A program made the translations under genes and the position numbers. Below the pieces are notes generated by a model. That model ran no database searches and was not told the origin of the DNA. It saw only the letters and a list, made by a program, of their open reading frames with translations. 5,272 nucleotides of DNA from an uncultured Lachnospiraceae bacterium (GTDB taxonomy: Bacteria > Bacillota_A > Clostridia > Lachnospirales > Lachnospiraceae), in NCBI GenBank assembly GCA_910585855.1, contig CAJUGZ010000291.1, forward strand, positions 1 to 5,272, read 5' to 3'. Positions 1-5,258 of this stretch are shown in pieces (position 1 is the stretch's first letter; every line of letters starts with the position of its first letter).

Positions 1-33
1 ATGCAGGGTATGCAAAAAAAGGGGCGTGTTTAG
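1..33 (+). repeat. 33-base terminal direct repeat, left copy
   Basis: These bases are identical to 5240-5272, the last 33 bases of the window. They cover the right arm of the element's central hairpin and the conserved GTGTTTAG that follows. Exact identity at both ends is what a circular contig written with an overlap looks like, but two same-orientation copies of a repeat at the ends of a linear segment would look the same. The stretch also reads as ATG, nine codons, TAG plus one further codon (MQGMQKKGRV), but no ribosome site precedes it, so I do not call a gene. Confidence 0.95.
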
Positions 34-228
34 CCCGGAGAATAGGGAAGAGGCTATTTTATGGCTGGTAAAATCCTTCCTTACACCAATCACGTTTCGC
101 TTGTGGTGAGGGCGAATTGCGCCCCGGTTCGTCCGGTTGGATGAACCGAAATCAGAAACCCTAGACTTTCTTACCGTTTGGAGCGGAGCAGGCAAAGAAC
201 AGGAGCAAACCACCTCTTGCGTCCGGTG
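1..228 (+). repeat. Partial copy of a ~330-base interspersed element (3' two thirds)
   Basis: This stretch aligns with the reverse complement of 4435-4662. Over 2-142 versus 4522-4662 the alignment is ungapped, with 113 of 141 bases identical by my count; beyond that it is looser but traceable to GCGTCCGGTG at 219-228. The longest shared block is the 20 bases at 124-143 (4521-4540 in the other copy), which contains a CCGG-TTCGT-CCGG stem-loop. The piece begins inside the right arm of the central hairpin, so its 5' third is missing here; a matching 5' third lies at 5138-5272. No protein is credible: the frame that is open in the other copy has a TGA at 107-109. I do not recognise the element as a named family. 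It lies downstream of the accDA stop, pointing towards the operon. Confidence 0.8.
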
Positions 229-329
229 AAAGCCAACCCCCCTCTAGCAGCATCCTATCCTCATATTGATATAAGAACTTCTTACTTTTTGGAAAACGGA
301 ACAAACAGCGGATCTTACGTTTCCCCTTT
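229..329. other. Operon 3' flank, no gene and no clear terminator
   Basis: About 100 bases separate the accDA stop codon from the repeat element. On the minus strand I looked for a GC-rich hairpin followed by a T run and found none. A weak pairing exists between 291-298 and 318-324 (GGAAAACG with CGTTTCC), but A-rich sequence follows it on the transcript strand, so it is not a standard intrinsic terminator. Transcription may run on into the element, whose own hairpins could act as 3' structure; this is inference. Confidence 0.5.
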
Positions 330-2066
330 CTAATAACTGCGAAAACGCTGATACCGCTGTGCTTCTAATTCCTCTTTGCTTTTTTGAGTATAAACCTGAA
401 TAAACTCTTTGATCGCCTGCTTGATATATCCAGCATAAGCCTCTGCTTCCTCTTCTTTCTTATCACAGTACTCCCAAATAACTCGATCCACAATTCCCCA
501 TTCCTTTAACTCCTGTGCCGTAATCCCCATCACTTGTGCTGCTTCCTTCGCACGTTTACTATCCTTCCATAAGATAGAAGCAAACCCTTCCGGCGATAAA
601 ATAGAATATGTTGCATTTTCCATCATCCAGACTTCATTTGCTACAGCTAGTGCTAATGCTCCTCCGCTTCCCCCTTCTCCAATAAAAATTGACAGTACCG
701 GAACTTTTAAATCCGCCATTTCATATAAACTTCTGGCAATCGCCTCCCCCTGTCCTCTCTCTTCCGCCTCGATTCCGCAAAAAGCCCCCGGTGTATCTAC
801 AAAACAGATAATTGGTCGCCCAAATTTCTCCGCCTGCTTCATCAAACGCAATGCCTTTCGATACCCTTCCGGCTTTGGCATACCAAAATTTCTCTGAATC
901 CTCTCTTTTGTCGTTCTCCCCTTCTGCTGCCCAATCACCGTTACAGGAATCCTTCCAATCGTAGCAATTCCTCCTATCATTGCTAGATCATCTCCAAACA
1001 GCCGATCTCCATGTAATTCAAAAAAACCATGAAAAATTCGTGAAATATAGTCCATTGCAGTCAATCGATCTACACTTCTAGAAACCTGCACCCGCTCCCA
1101 AACACTGCCTTTTTGAAGTTTTCCCTCTCTGCCTTCCCGAATCTGCCGATCCCGTTCCTCCAAATATATCGTATCCCTTCCCATATGCACGCTTCGACTT
1201 GGCTTTACATGATATCTTAAAATACGCCCCAATACCTCTTTTTGATTTTTTCTTTCTATTATGGCATCTACAAAGCCATGTTCTAACAAAAACTCTGCTC
1301 TTTGAAATCCTTCCGGCAGCTTCTGTCCAATTGTCTGCTCAATTACCCTTGGCCCGGCAAATCCGATTAAAGCCCCCGGTTCAGCAAGAATAATATCTCC
1401 TAACATAGCAAAACTGGCAGTTACTCCGCCTGTTGTCGGATCGGTCAGCACCACCAATGTAAAAAGCCCTGCTTCACTATGCCTTTTCAATGCCGCTGCT
1501 GTCTTTGCCATCTGCATCAGGGAAAATATTCCCTCCTGCATCCTAGCACCCCCGCTTGCCGTATATAAAATAACAGGAAGATTTGCCGCCGTTGCTTTTT
1601 CCACAGTTCTTGTAATCTTTTCCCCTACTGCTTTTCCCATACTTGCCATTAAAAATCCGGCATCACAAACCGCAATCGCCGCCCTCTGCCCATAAATCGT
1701 AATCTCTCCGGTTACAACAGCCTCTGCTAGTCCCGTTATTTCTTTTGCCTTTGCCAGTTTCTCCGAATATGCCGGAAACTGCAGCGGATTATCCCCTTCT
1801 AATTCTTTCTCCCATTCTCGAAAAGAACTTTCATCCTCTAACAGAGCAATCCGCTCTCTTGCCGTCATACGTCCGTGCCGACCGCATTTCGGACAGACCT
1901 TGCGGTTTTCTATCCAATCATTTCGATAGAGCGGCTGTCCGCAGGTTTCACACTTTATCCAAAGCCCCTTTGGCACAGCCGGAGTCGGATATTCCTCCTC
2001 TTTTTCCTTCTCTTTTTTTCCTCCAATCGGAATATAGGTTGTTTTTTTCAATCTATCTTTTAACAT
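330..2066 (-). CDS. accDA: Acetyl-CoA carboxylase carboxyltransferase, fused beta-alpha subunits (AccD-AccA)
   Basis: This 578-residue protein transfers the carboxyl group from carboxybiotin on AccB to acetyl-CoA, forming malonyl-CoA in the cytoplasm. Residues 1 to about 286 are AccD: a charged N-terminal tail, a four-cysteine zinc ribbon (C39, C42, C58, C61), the crotonase-type oxyanion motif SGGARMQEG (171-179) and GGVTASFAMLGD (213-224). Residues from about 287 to 578 are AccA: GQQKGR (379-384), FGMPKPEGYRKALR (394-407), TPGAFCGIEAEERGQGEA (425-442) and GEGGSGGALAL (463-473). In E. coli these are two proteins of about 304 and 319 residues, so both halves are close to full length and the join is clean, without a frameshift. 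The ATG overlaps the accC stop (ATGTTAA), and a GGGAG site at 2074-2078 lies 7 bases upstream, which implies translational coupling and fixes the start. All catalytic motifs look intact. Confidence 0.96.
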   Translation of the reverse strand: MLKDRLKKTTYIPIGGKKEKEKEEEYPTPAVPKGLWIKCETCGQPLYRNDWIENRKVCPKCGRHGRMTARERIALLEDESSFREWEKELEGDNPLQFPAYSEKLAKAKEITGLAEAVVTGEITIYGQRAAIAVCDAGFLMASMGKAVGEKITRTVEKATAANLPVILYTASGGARMQEGIFSLMQMAKTAAALKRHSEAGLFTLVVLTDPTTGGVTASFAMLGDIILAEPGALIGFAGPRVIEQTIGQKLPEGFQRAEFLLEHGFVDAIIERKNQKEVLGRILRYHVKPSRSVHMGRDTIYLEERDRQIREGREGKLQKGSVWERVQVSRSVDRLTAMDYISRIFHGFFELHGDRLFGDDLAMIGGIATIGRIPVTVIGQQKGRTTKERIQRNFGMPKPEGYRKALRLMKQAEKFGRPIICFVDTPGAFCGIEAEERGQGEAIARSLYEMADLKVPVLSIFIGEGGSGGALALAVANEVWMMENATYSILSPEGFASILWKDSKRAKEAAQVMGITAQELKEWGIVDRVIWEYCDKKEEEAEAYAGYIKQAIKEFIQVYTQKSKEELEAQRYQRFRSY

Positions 2067-3385
2067 GATACTGCTCCCATTCGCTCTAATGTCTCTGTAT
2101 CAATCTCACCTTTTAGAAACTCCGGCTGCTGCATTAACCGATACAAAAACTCCAAATTAGTAGGAACTCCTTCTATTACCAGTTCTCCCAAAGCACTTGT
2201 CATTTTTCGAATAGCTGCCTCTCTGTCCCTGTCATAGGCAATCAATTTAATCAGCATAGAATCATAATAAGGCGTTATCTTATCTCCTACATAAACTGCC
2301 GTATCCACACGAATTCCATTTCCCCCCGGCAGATGCAGATTGCTGACTGTTCCGGGCATCTTTGCATTAATTCGACATTCTATCGCATGTCCTCTTGCCG
2401 CAATCTCTTCCTGTGCAAAAGAAAGCGGCTCTCCTGCTGCAATTCTAATCTGCTCCTTTACCAAATCAATTCCTGTCACCATCTCTGTAATCGGATGCTC
2501 TACCTGAATCCGGGTATTCATCTCCATAAAATAAAAGTTTTGATTATTTTCATATAAAAATTCTACTGTTCCCGCATTTTTATATCCAACTGCCTTTGCC
2601 GCTAAAACGGCTGCTTCTCCCATCTTCTTTCTCACCGAATCCGGCAGCCGTACAGCCGGTGCTTCCTCTAAAACCTTTTGATGATGCATTTGAAGCGAGC
2701 AGTCCCTCTCTCCTAAATAAACAACATTTCCATATTGATCCGCCAAAATCTGTACCTCAATATGACGTGGTTTCTCCACATACCGCTCTAAATACATGGT
2801 ATCATCCCCAAAACCCTTTTTTGCCTCTCTCTGTGCCATCTGAAAATTTGCCGCAAAATCTTCCCTGCTCCTTGAAACCCTCATTCCTTTTCCGCCGCCG
2901 CCAAAAGCTGCTTTCATCATAATCGGATAACCGATTTCCTCTGCCAGCTTTTCCGCCTCTTCTACCTGCAAAACCGCTTCTTTCGTTCCGGGAATAATCG
3001 CTACACCAGCCTCCTGCATCGTCTTTCGTGCCTCCGCCTTATTCCCCATTTTATGAATTACTTCAGCAGGCGGTCCAATAAATGCAATCTGGCACTGTTC
3101 ACACATTTGAGCAAACTTTGCATTTTCCGAAAGAAACCCAAAACCGGGATGCACTGCCTCCGCTTTACTGGCAATCGTCGCACTGATAATCCGTTCCATA
3201 TTCAGATAGCTTTCTGTCCCCTGCGCCGGTCCAATACAGATACTTTCATCCGCAAGCTGTGTATGAAGTGCCTCTCTATCTGCCTCCGAATAAACCGCCA
3301 CCGTCAAAATCCCAATCTCACGGCAGGCACGAATAATCCGCACAGCAATTTCTCCCCTGTTTGCCACCAATATCTTATGAAACAT
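2060..3385 (-). CDS. accC: Acetyl-CoA carboxylase, biotin carboxylase subunit
   Basis: This ATP-grasp enzyme uses ATP and bicarbonate to carboxylate the biotin on AccB. At 441 residues it is close to the usual 445-450. Visible motifs are the N-terminal KILVANRGEIAVRIIRA (4-20), HPGFGFLSEN (79-88), the ATP lid KAAFGGGGKGMRV (158-170), RHIEVQ (207-212), HQKVLEEAP (235-243), GTVEF (272-276) and MEMNTRIQVEHPITE (287-301). By comparison with E. coli, the catalytic and nucleotide residues K116, K158, H208, K237, E275, E288, R292 and R338 are present. Two oddities: QMHHQK replaces the familiar QRRHQK, and the loop after ECRINA (336-341) is about seven residues shorter than in E. coli before PG. A Shine-Dalgarno AAGGAG (3397-3402) overlaps the fabZ stop, 15 bases from the fabZ end; the C-terminus overlaps accDA by 7 bases. 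Confidence 0.97.
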   Translation of the reverse strand: MFHKILVANRGEIAVRIIRACREIGILTVAVYSEADREALHTQLADESICIGPAQGTESYLNMERIISATIASKAEAVHPGFGFLSENAKFAQMCEQCQIAFIGPPAEVIHKMGNKAEARKTMQEAGVAIIPGTKEAVLQVEEAEKLAEEIGYPIMMKAAFGGGGKGMRVSRSREDFAANFQMAQREAKKGFGDDTMYLERYVEKPRHIEVQILADQYGNVVYLGERDCSLQMHHQKVLEEAPAVRLPDSVRKKMGEAAVLAAKAVGYKNAGTVEFLYENNQNFYFMEMNTRIQVEHPITEMVTGIDLVKEQIRIAAGEPLSFAQEEIAARGHAIECRINAKMPGTVSNLHLPGGNGIRVDTAVYVGDKITPYYDSMLIKLIAYDRDREAAIRKMTSALGELVIEGVPTNLEFLYRLMQQPEFLKGEIDTETLERMGAVSC

Positions 3386-3400
3386 CTTCTTTTTCTCTCC

Positions 3401-3823
3401 TTATCCAATCGCAAATGTAAGCTCCGCTGTAACTGCCGTCTGCCCATCCACTGTTGCCACTGCCTTTCCCACACCAACCGGTCCTTTCCTGCGGATAATT
3501 TCCACCTCCAGCCGCAGTACATCACCCGGCAGCACCTTTCGCTTAAACCGACAGCGATCCACTCCGCCAAAATAAGCCGTTTTCCCTTTCATCTCCTCCA
3601 AACTCAAAATCGCCACTGCCCCCACCTGTGCAAGTGCCTCAACAATCAAAACGCCGGGCATCACCGGTTCTTTTGGAAAATGCCCTCGAAAATAAGGTTC
3701 ATCAAAAGAAACTGCCTTATACCCAACTGCCCGCTCACCGGGCTCTAACTCTTCCACTCTGTCTATCAGCAAAAACGGATGTCTGTGTGGAATAATTTCC
3801 TCTATTTGTTTTATCCCTAACAT
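3401..3823 (-). CDS. fabZ: 3-hydroxyacyl-[acyl-carrier-protein] dehydratase FabZ
   Basis: FabZ removes water from 3-hydroxyacyl-ACP to give trans-2-enoyl-ACP in the type II fatty acid elongation cycle. The 140-residue length is normal for this hotdog-fold family. Visible are IPHRHPFLLIDRV (11-23), FRGHFP (45-50) with the catalytic histidine H48, and MPGVLIVEALAQVG (55-68) with the catalytic glutamate E62; these correspond to H49 and E63 in the Pseudomonas enzyme. The C-terminal strands (AYFGGVDRCRFKRKVLPGD, 83-101) are typical. The start is supported by AAGGA at 3829-3833, 5 bases upstream of the ATG. It sits between accB (31-base gap) and accC (15-base gap), a placement known from clostridial and other Firmicute fatty-acid operons. 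FabA is unlikely, given the short length and the FabZ-type motifs. Confidence 0.97.
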   Translation of the reverse strand: MLGIKQIEEIIPHRHPFLLIDRVEELEPGERAVGYKAVSFDEPYFRGHFPKEPVMPGVLIVEALAQVGAVAILSLEEMKGKTAYFGGVDRCRFKRKVLPGDVLRLEVEIIRRKGPVGVGKAVATVDGQTAVTAELTFAIG

Positions 3824-3854
3824 AATTTTCCTTTCTCTATTATCTTTTATTAAC

Positions 3855-4367
3855 CTATCGAATTAAAAATAAAGTCTGTCCATACTCTACAATCTGCCCA
3901 TTTTCCACAAGAACAGCCGAAATCACACCATCCCGTTCACTTTCAATCTCATTCATCAATTTCATTGCTTCAATAATCCCTAACACCTGCCCCTTACTTA
4001 CCCGATCTCCGACTTTTACAAAAGGTTCTTCCCCTTCTGAAGGCGCACAGTAAAACGTTCCAACCAAAGGAGAACAAACAGCCGTATCATTTTCTTCCTC
4101 CTTTGCCAAAACCACATCCTTTTTTTCATCCTCTTCCCGCAATATATCCTGTTCTTCCACCCTTTGTATCTGAACTTCCTCTACACTCTGCGGCATTTCT
4201 TCCAAACAGCTTTTCACTTCCGTTACTGTCTGTAAACCTGTTTCCTGTCCCTTTAAAACAGGAACTTTTTGCAGCTCCAAATGAAGATTTCCTTCCTCCA
4301 AAATCAGCCCTGTTAATTTCGAATCAGAAACCGCATGAATCAAAGCAATTACTTTATCTAACTCCAT
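3855..4367 (-). CDS. accB: Biotin carboxyl carrier protein of acetyl-CoA carboxylase
   Basis: AccB carries the covalently bound biotin that shuttles CO2 between AccC and the carboxyltransferase. Of 170 residues, 1-33 form the N-terminal segment typical of AccB, 34-95 form a linker and 96-170 the biotinyl domain. The domain opens with CSPLVGTFYCAPS (98-110), the AccB-specific stretch before the lipoyl-like fold, and contains EAMKLMNEI (133-141), in which K136 is the expected biotinylation site. The linker is rich in glutamate, lysine and valine rather than alanine and proline as in E. coli. A strong Shine-Dalgarno AGAAGGAG (4374-4381), 6 bases from the ATG, fixes the start. It is the first gene of the operon in this window; no fabF or other fab gene lies upstream for at least 900 bases. 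Biotin ligase is not encoded here. Confidence 0.97.
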   Translation of the reverse strand: MELDKVIALIHAVSDSKLTGLILEEGNLHLELQKVPVLKGQETGLQTVTEVKSCLEEMPQSVEEVQIQRVEEQDILREEDEKKDVVLAKEEENDTAVCSPLVGTFYCAPSEGEEPFVKVGDRVSKGQVLGIIEAMKLMNEIESERDGVISAVLVENGQIVEYGQTLFLIR

Positions 4368-4373
4368 TTTTTT

Positions 4374-4397
4374 CTCCTTCTATGCAGTTCTTCTGCA
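4374..4397 (-). promoter_or_regulatory. accB ribosome binding site with a small adjoining hairpin
   Basis: On the transcript strand AGAAGGAG (4374-4381) sits 6 bases before the accB ATG, an excellent match to the 16S rRNA 3' end. Immediately upstream, TGCAG (4393-4397 on the message side) can pair with CTGCA (4383-4387) around a 5-base loop, giving a 5-bp hairpin ending one base before the ribosome site. It does not cover the site, so it could as easily keep it open as control it. Any regulatory role is inference. Confidence 0.6.
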
Positions 4398-4444
4398 CTC
4401 TTTTTTATTTCTACTCTTTTTTTCTGCAAACCAACACGGACGCC

Positions 4445-4465
4445 AGATTGGGGGAAGTGTTTGAA
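4445..4465. repeat. Terminal inverted repeat, accB-proximal arm
   Basis: This 21-base sequence is the exact reverse complement of 4744-4764. With its imperfect continuation to 4511 it can form a helix of over 50 pairs with 4699-4764. Such perfect complementarity at the edges of the element points to recent insertion or to selection on pairing. Confidence 0.9.
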
Positions 4466-4644
4466 CTTGCTGCTCCGATCTCCAAAAAGCAAGAAGGTCT
4501 AAGACTTCTGCCCTTCCATACATCCAACCGGACGAACCGGTGCGCAATTCTCCCGCCCCACAGCCGAAACTTTACTAACATTAAGAAAGATTTTACCAGC
4601 CAAACAATATTCTCTTCCCTATCAGGCGGGCTAAACACGCACCT

Positions 4645-4683
4645 TTTTTTGCACGCACTGCACTTGGCAGCACGTGCAAAAAA
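4645..4683 (-). other. Central hairpin of the complete element copy
   Basis: Six T (4645-4650) pair with six A (4678-4683), GCACG (4651-4655) with CGTGC (4673-4677), and CTGC (4658-4661) with GCAG (4667-4670), leaving a 2x2 internal loop and a 5-base end loop. The same hairpin occurs at 5219-5258 with two pairs changed on both sides. It lacks a T run after the stem on either strand, so it is not a canonical intrinsic terminator. Confidence 0.75.
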
Positions 4684-4743
4684 TTCTATGTTTTCGGAGC
4701 AGAAGCCTAAGACCTTCTAGCTTTTCTCCGAAGTCGCTGCAAT

Positions 4744-4764
4744 TTCAAACACTTCCCCCAATCT
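4744..4764. repeat. Terminal inverted repeat, accB-distal arm
   Basis: Exact 21-base complement of 4445-4465. The sequence outside it is only loosely related to that beyond the other arm (CCAGCTAGATTG on the minus strand versus CGCCAGATTG), so the precise insertion ends are uncertain by a few bases. Confidence 0.9.
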
Positions 4765-4792
4765 AGCTGGTAATTCCAACCGAAACTTTTCT

Positions 4793-4822
4793 GTACGATA
4801 CCACGACATAGTTTCGTACTAT
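4793..4822. promoter_or_regulatory. Inverted repeat, possible operator
   Basis: GTACGATAC (4793-4801) and GTTTCGTAC (4811-4819) are inverted with one mismatch around a 9-base spacer. Overlapping this, ATAGT and ACTAT (4808-4822) form a second perfect 5-base inverted repeat. On the minus strand it reads ATAGTACGAAACTAT, which recalls the AGTAC...CTA core of the FapR fatty-acid operator, but the spacing is one base short. It lies about 440 bases upstream of accB. A chance palindrome in AT-rich DNA cannot be excluded. Confidence 0.3.
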
Positions 4823-4917
4823 TTCATCTTTATAACCGGAAAATAAAAAATTCTATAGCCAAAAGCCAACGGGAGATTTTTGCAAGATCATCATTTTCCT
4901 CTATATTAAAACACAAT

Positions 4918-4945
4918 ATTTTATCACCTTAATATCTGCTTTGAA
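4918..4945 (-). promoter_or_regulatory. Candidate promoter for the accB operon (extended -10)
   Basis: On the minus strand TTCAAA (4940-4945) is followed after 16 bases by TAAAAT (4918-4923), preceded by TG one base upstream (4924-4926), which is an extended -10 arrangement. TAAAAT matches the SigA -10 consensus in 5 of 6 positions and TTCAAA the -35 in 4 of 6. A start near 4911 would give a leader of about 540 bases containing the inverted repeat and the whole element. A weaker alternative is TTGAGA (4986-4991) with TATGAA (4964-4969), 16 bases apart. Confidence 0.35.
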
Positions 4946-5218
4946 GAAACACTAAAAGCCCATTTCATATCTTCTTACATATATCTCTCAATATATTTAA
5001 AAAACTTTCATCTCCCATAACACGATAAAAATTTTAATTATTTAACCAAAAATTTGATACAAAATCAGCCTATATTGGCAGACTCTAAGAAACGTTTGAA
5101 TATCATTTTTTTTATTTTTCCCGGAATCAAGAAACAGCCAGATGCGAACCCCCTAGGCAGACTGCAGTGACTTTGGAAAAAAGTTAGAAGTTCTTGACTT
5201 CTGCTTAAAAATCTAAGA

Positions 5219-5258
5219 TTTTTTGCATATCCTGCTTCTATGCAGGGTATGCAAAAAA
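5219..5258 (+). other. Central hairpin of the right-end element copy
   Basis: A 17-pair stem with one G-T wobble: six T (5219-5224) with six A (5253-5258), GCATA (5225-5229) with TATGC (5248-5252), T5230 with G5247, CCTGC (5231-5235) with GCAGG (5242-5246), and a 6-base loop. It is equivalent to 4645-4683. The T run precedes rather than follows the stem on both strands, so it is not a standard terminator. Confidence 0.75.

Larger units (their letters stand above)
4435..4770 (-). repeat. Complete copy of a ~330-base element with long terminal inverted repeats
   Basis: The element is bounded by perfect 21-base inverted repeats, AGATTGGGGGAAGTGTTTGAA at 4445-4465 and its complement at 4744-4764. 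These continue as imperfect arms of about 66 bases (4445-4511 and 4699-4764). Between the arms lie a hairpin (4645-4683), conserved islands and a CCGG stem-loop (4527-4541). Reverse-complemented, it aligns with 5138-5272 followed by 34-228, which defines the edges CCAG... and ...GCGTCCGTG. The form suggests a MITE-like mobile repeat or a structured RNA. No transposase is present, and I see no convincing target-site duplication. It shares accB's orientation and lies 67 bases from its start codon, so it would be part of the leader if the promoter is upstream of it. Confidence 0.8.
4771..5137. other. AT-rich non-coding interval upstream of the accB operon
   Basis: About 370 AT-rich bases lie between the two element copies. 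I see no gene: the longest readable minus-strand frames are 13 and 17 codons (MIFKRFLESANIG and MGDESFLNILRDICKKI), without good ribosome sites. No tRNA or T-box signature is visible. The interval contains the candidate operon promoter and an inverted repeat listed separately. Confidence 0.6.

Noticed and set aside
1..33. Ten-codon ORF MQGMQKKGRV, present at both window ends
   Set aside because: No Shine-Dalgarno; the start codon falls in a hairpin loop, and the internal copy has GTG there. It is explained by the repeat.
124..136. GGTTCGTCC resembling a tRNA T-loop
   Set aside because: No acceptor, D or anticodon stem can be placed around it, and the block recurs in both element copies as part of a simple stem-loop.
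291..324. Possible terminator after accDA
   Set aside because: The arms are short, the loop is long and A-rich sequence, not a T run, follows on the minus strand.
3053..3748. 231-codon plus-strand frame opposite fabZ and accC
   Set aside because: Antisense shadow of two well-supported genes; its composition (many C, H, N, R) is not protein-like.
4411..4638. 75-codon minus-strand frame starting at GTG, ending in VLVCRKKE
   Set aside because: It lies wholly in the repeat element, runs through its inverted-repeat arm and lacks a convincing ribosome site. The frame conservation is reported as a finding, but a functional gene is not supported.
4435..4770. Riboswitch, T-box or retron RNA
   Set aside because: No T-box core, no recognised aptamer sequence and no reverse transcriptase in the window.
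4957..5110. Short minus-strand peptides of 13 and 17 codons in the AT-rich interval
   Set aside because: Too short, without good ribosome sites or recognisable features; random AT-rich sequence gives such frames.
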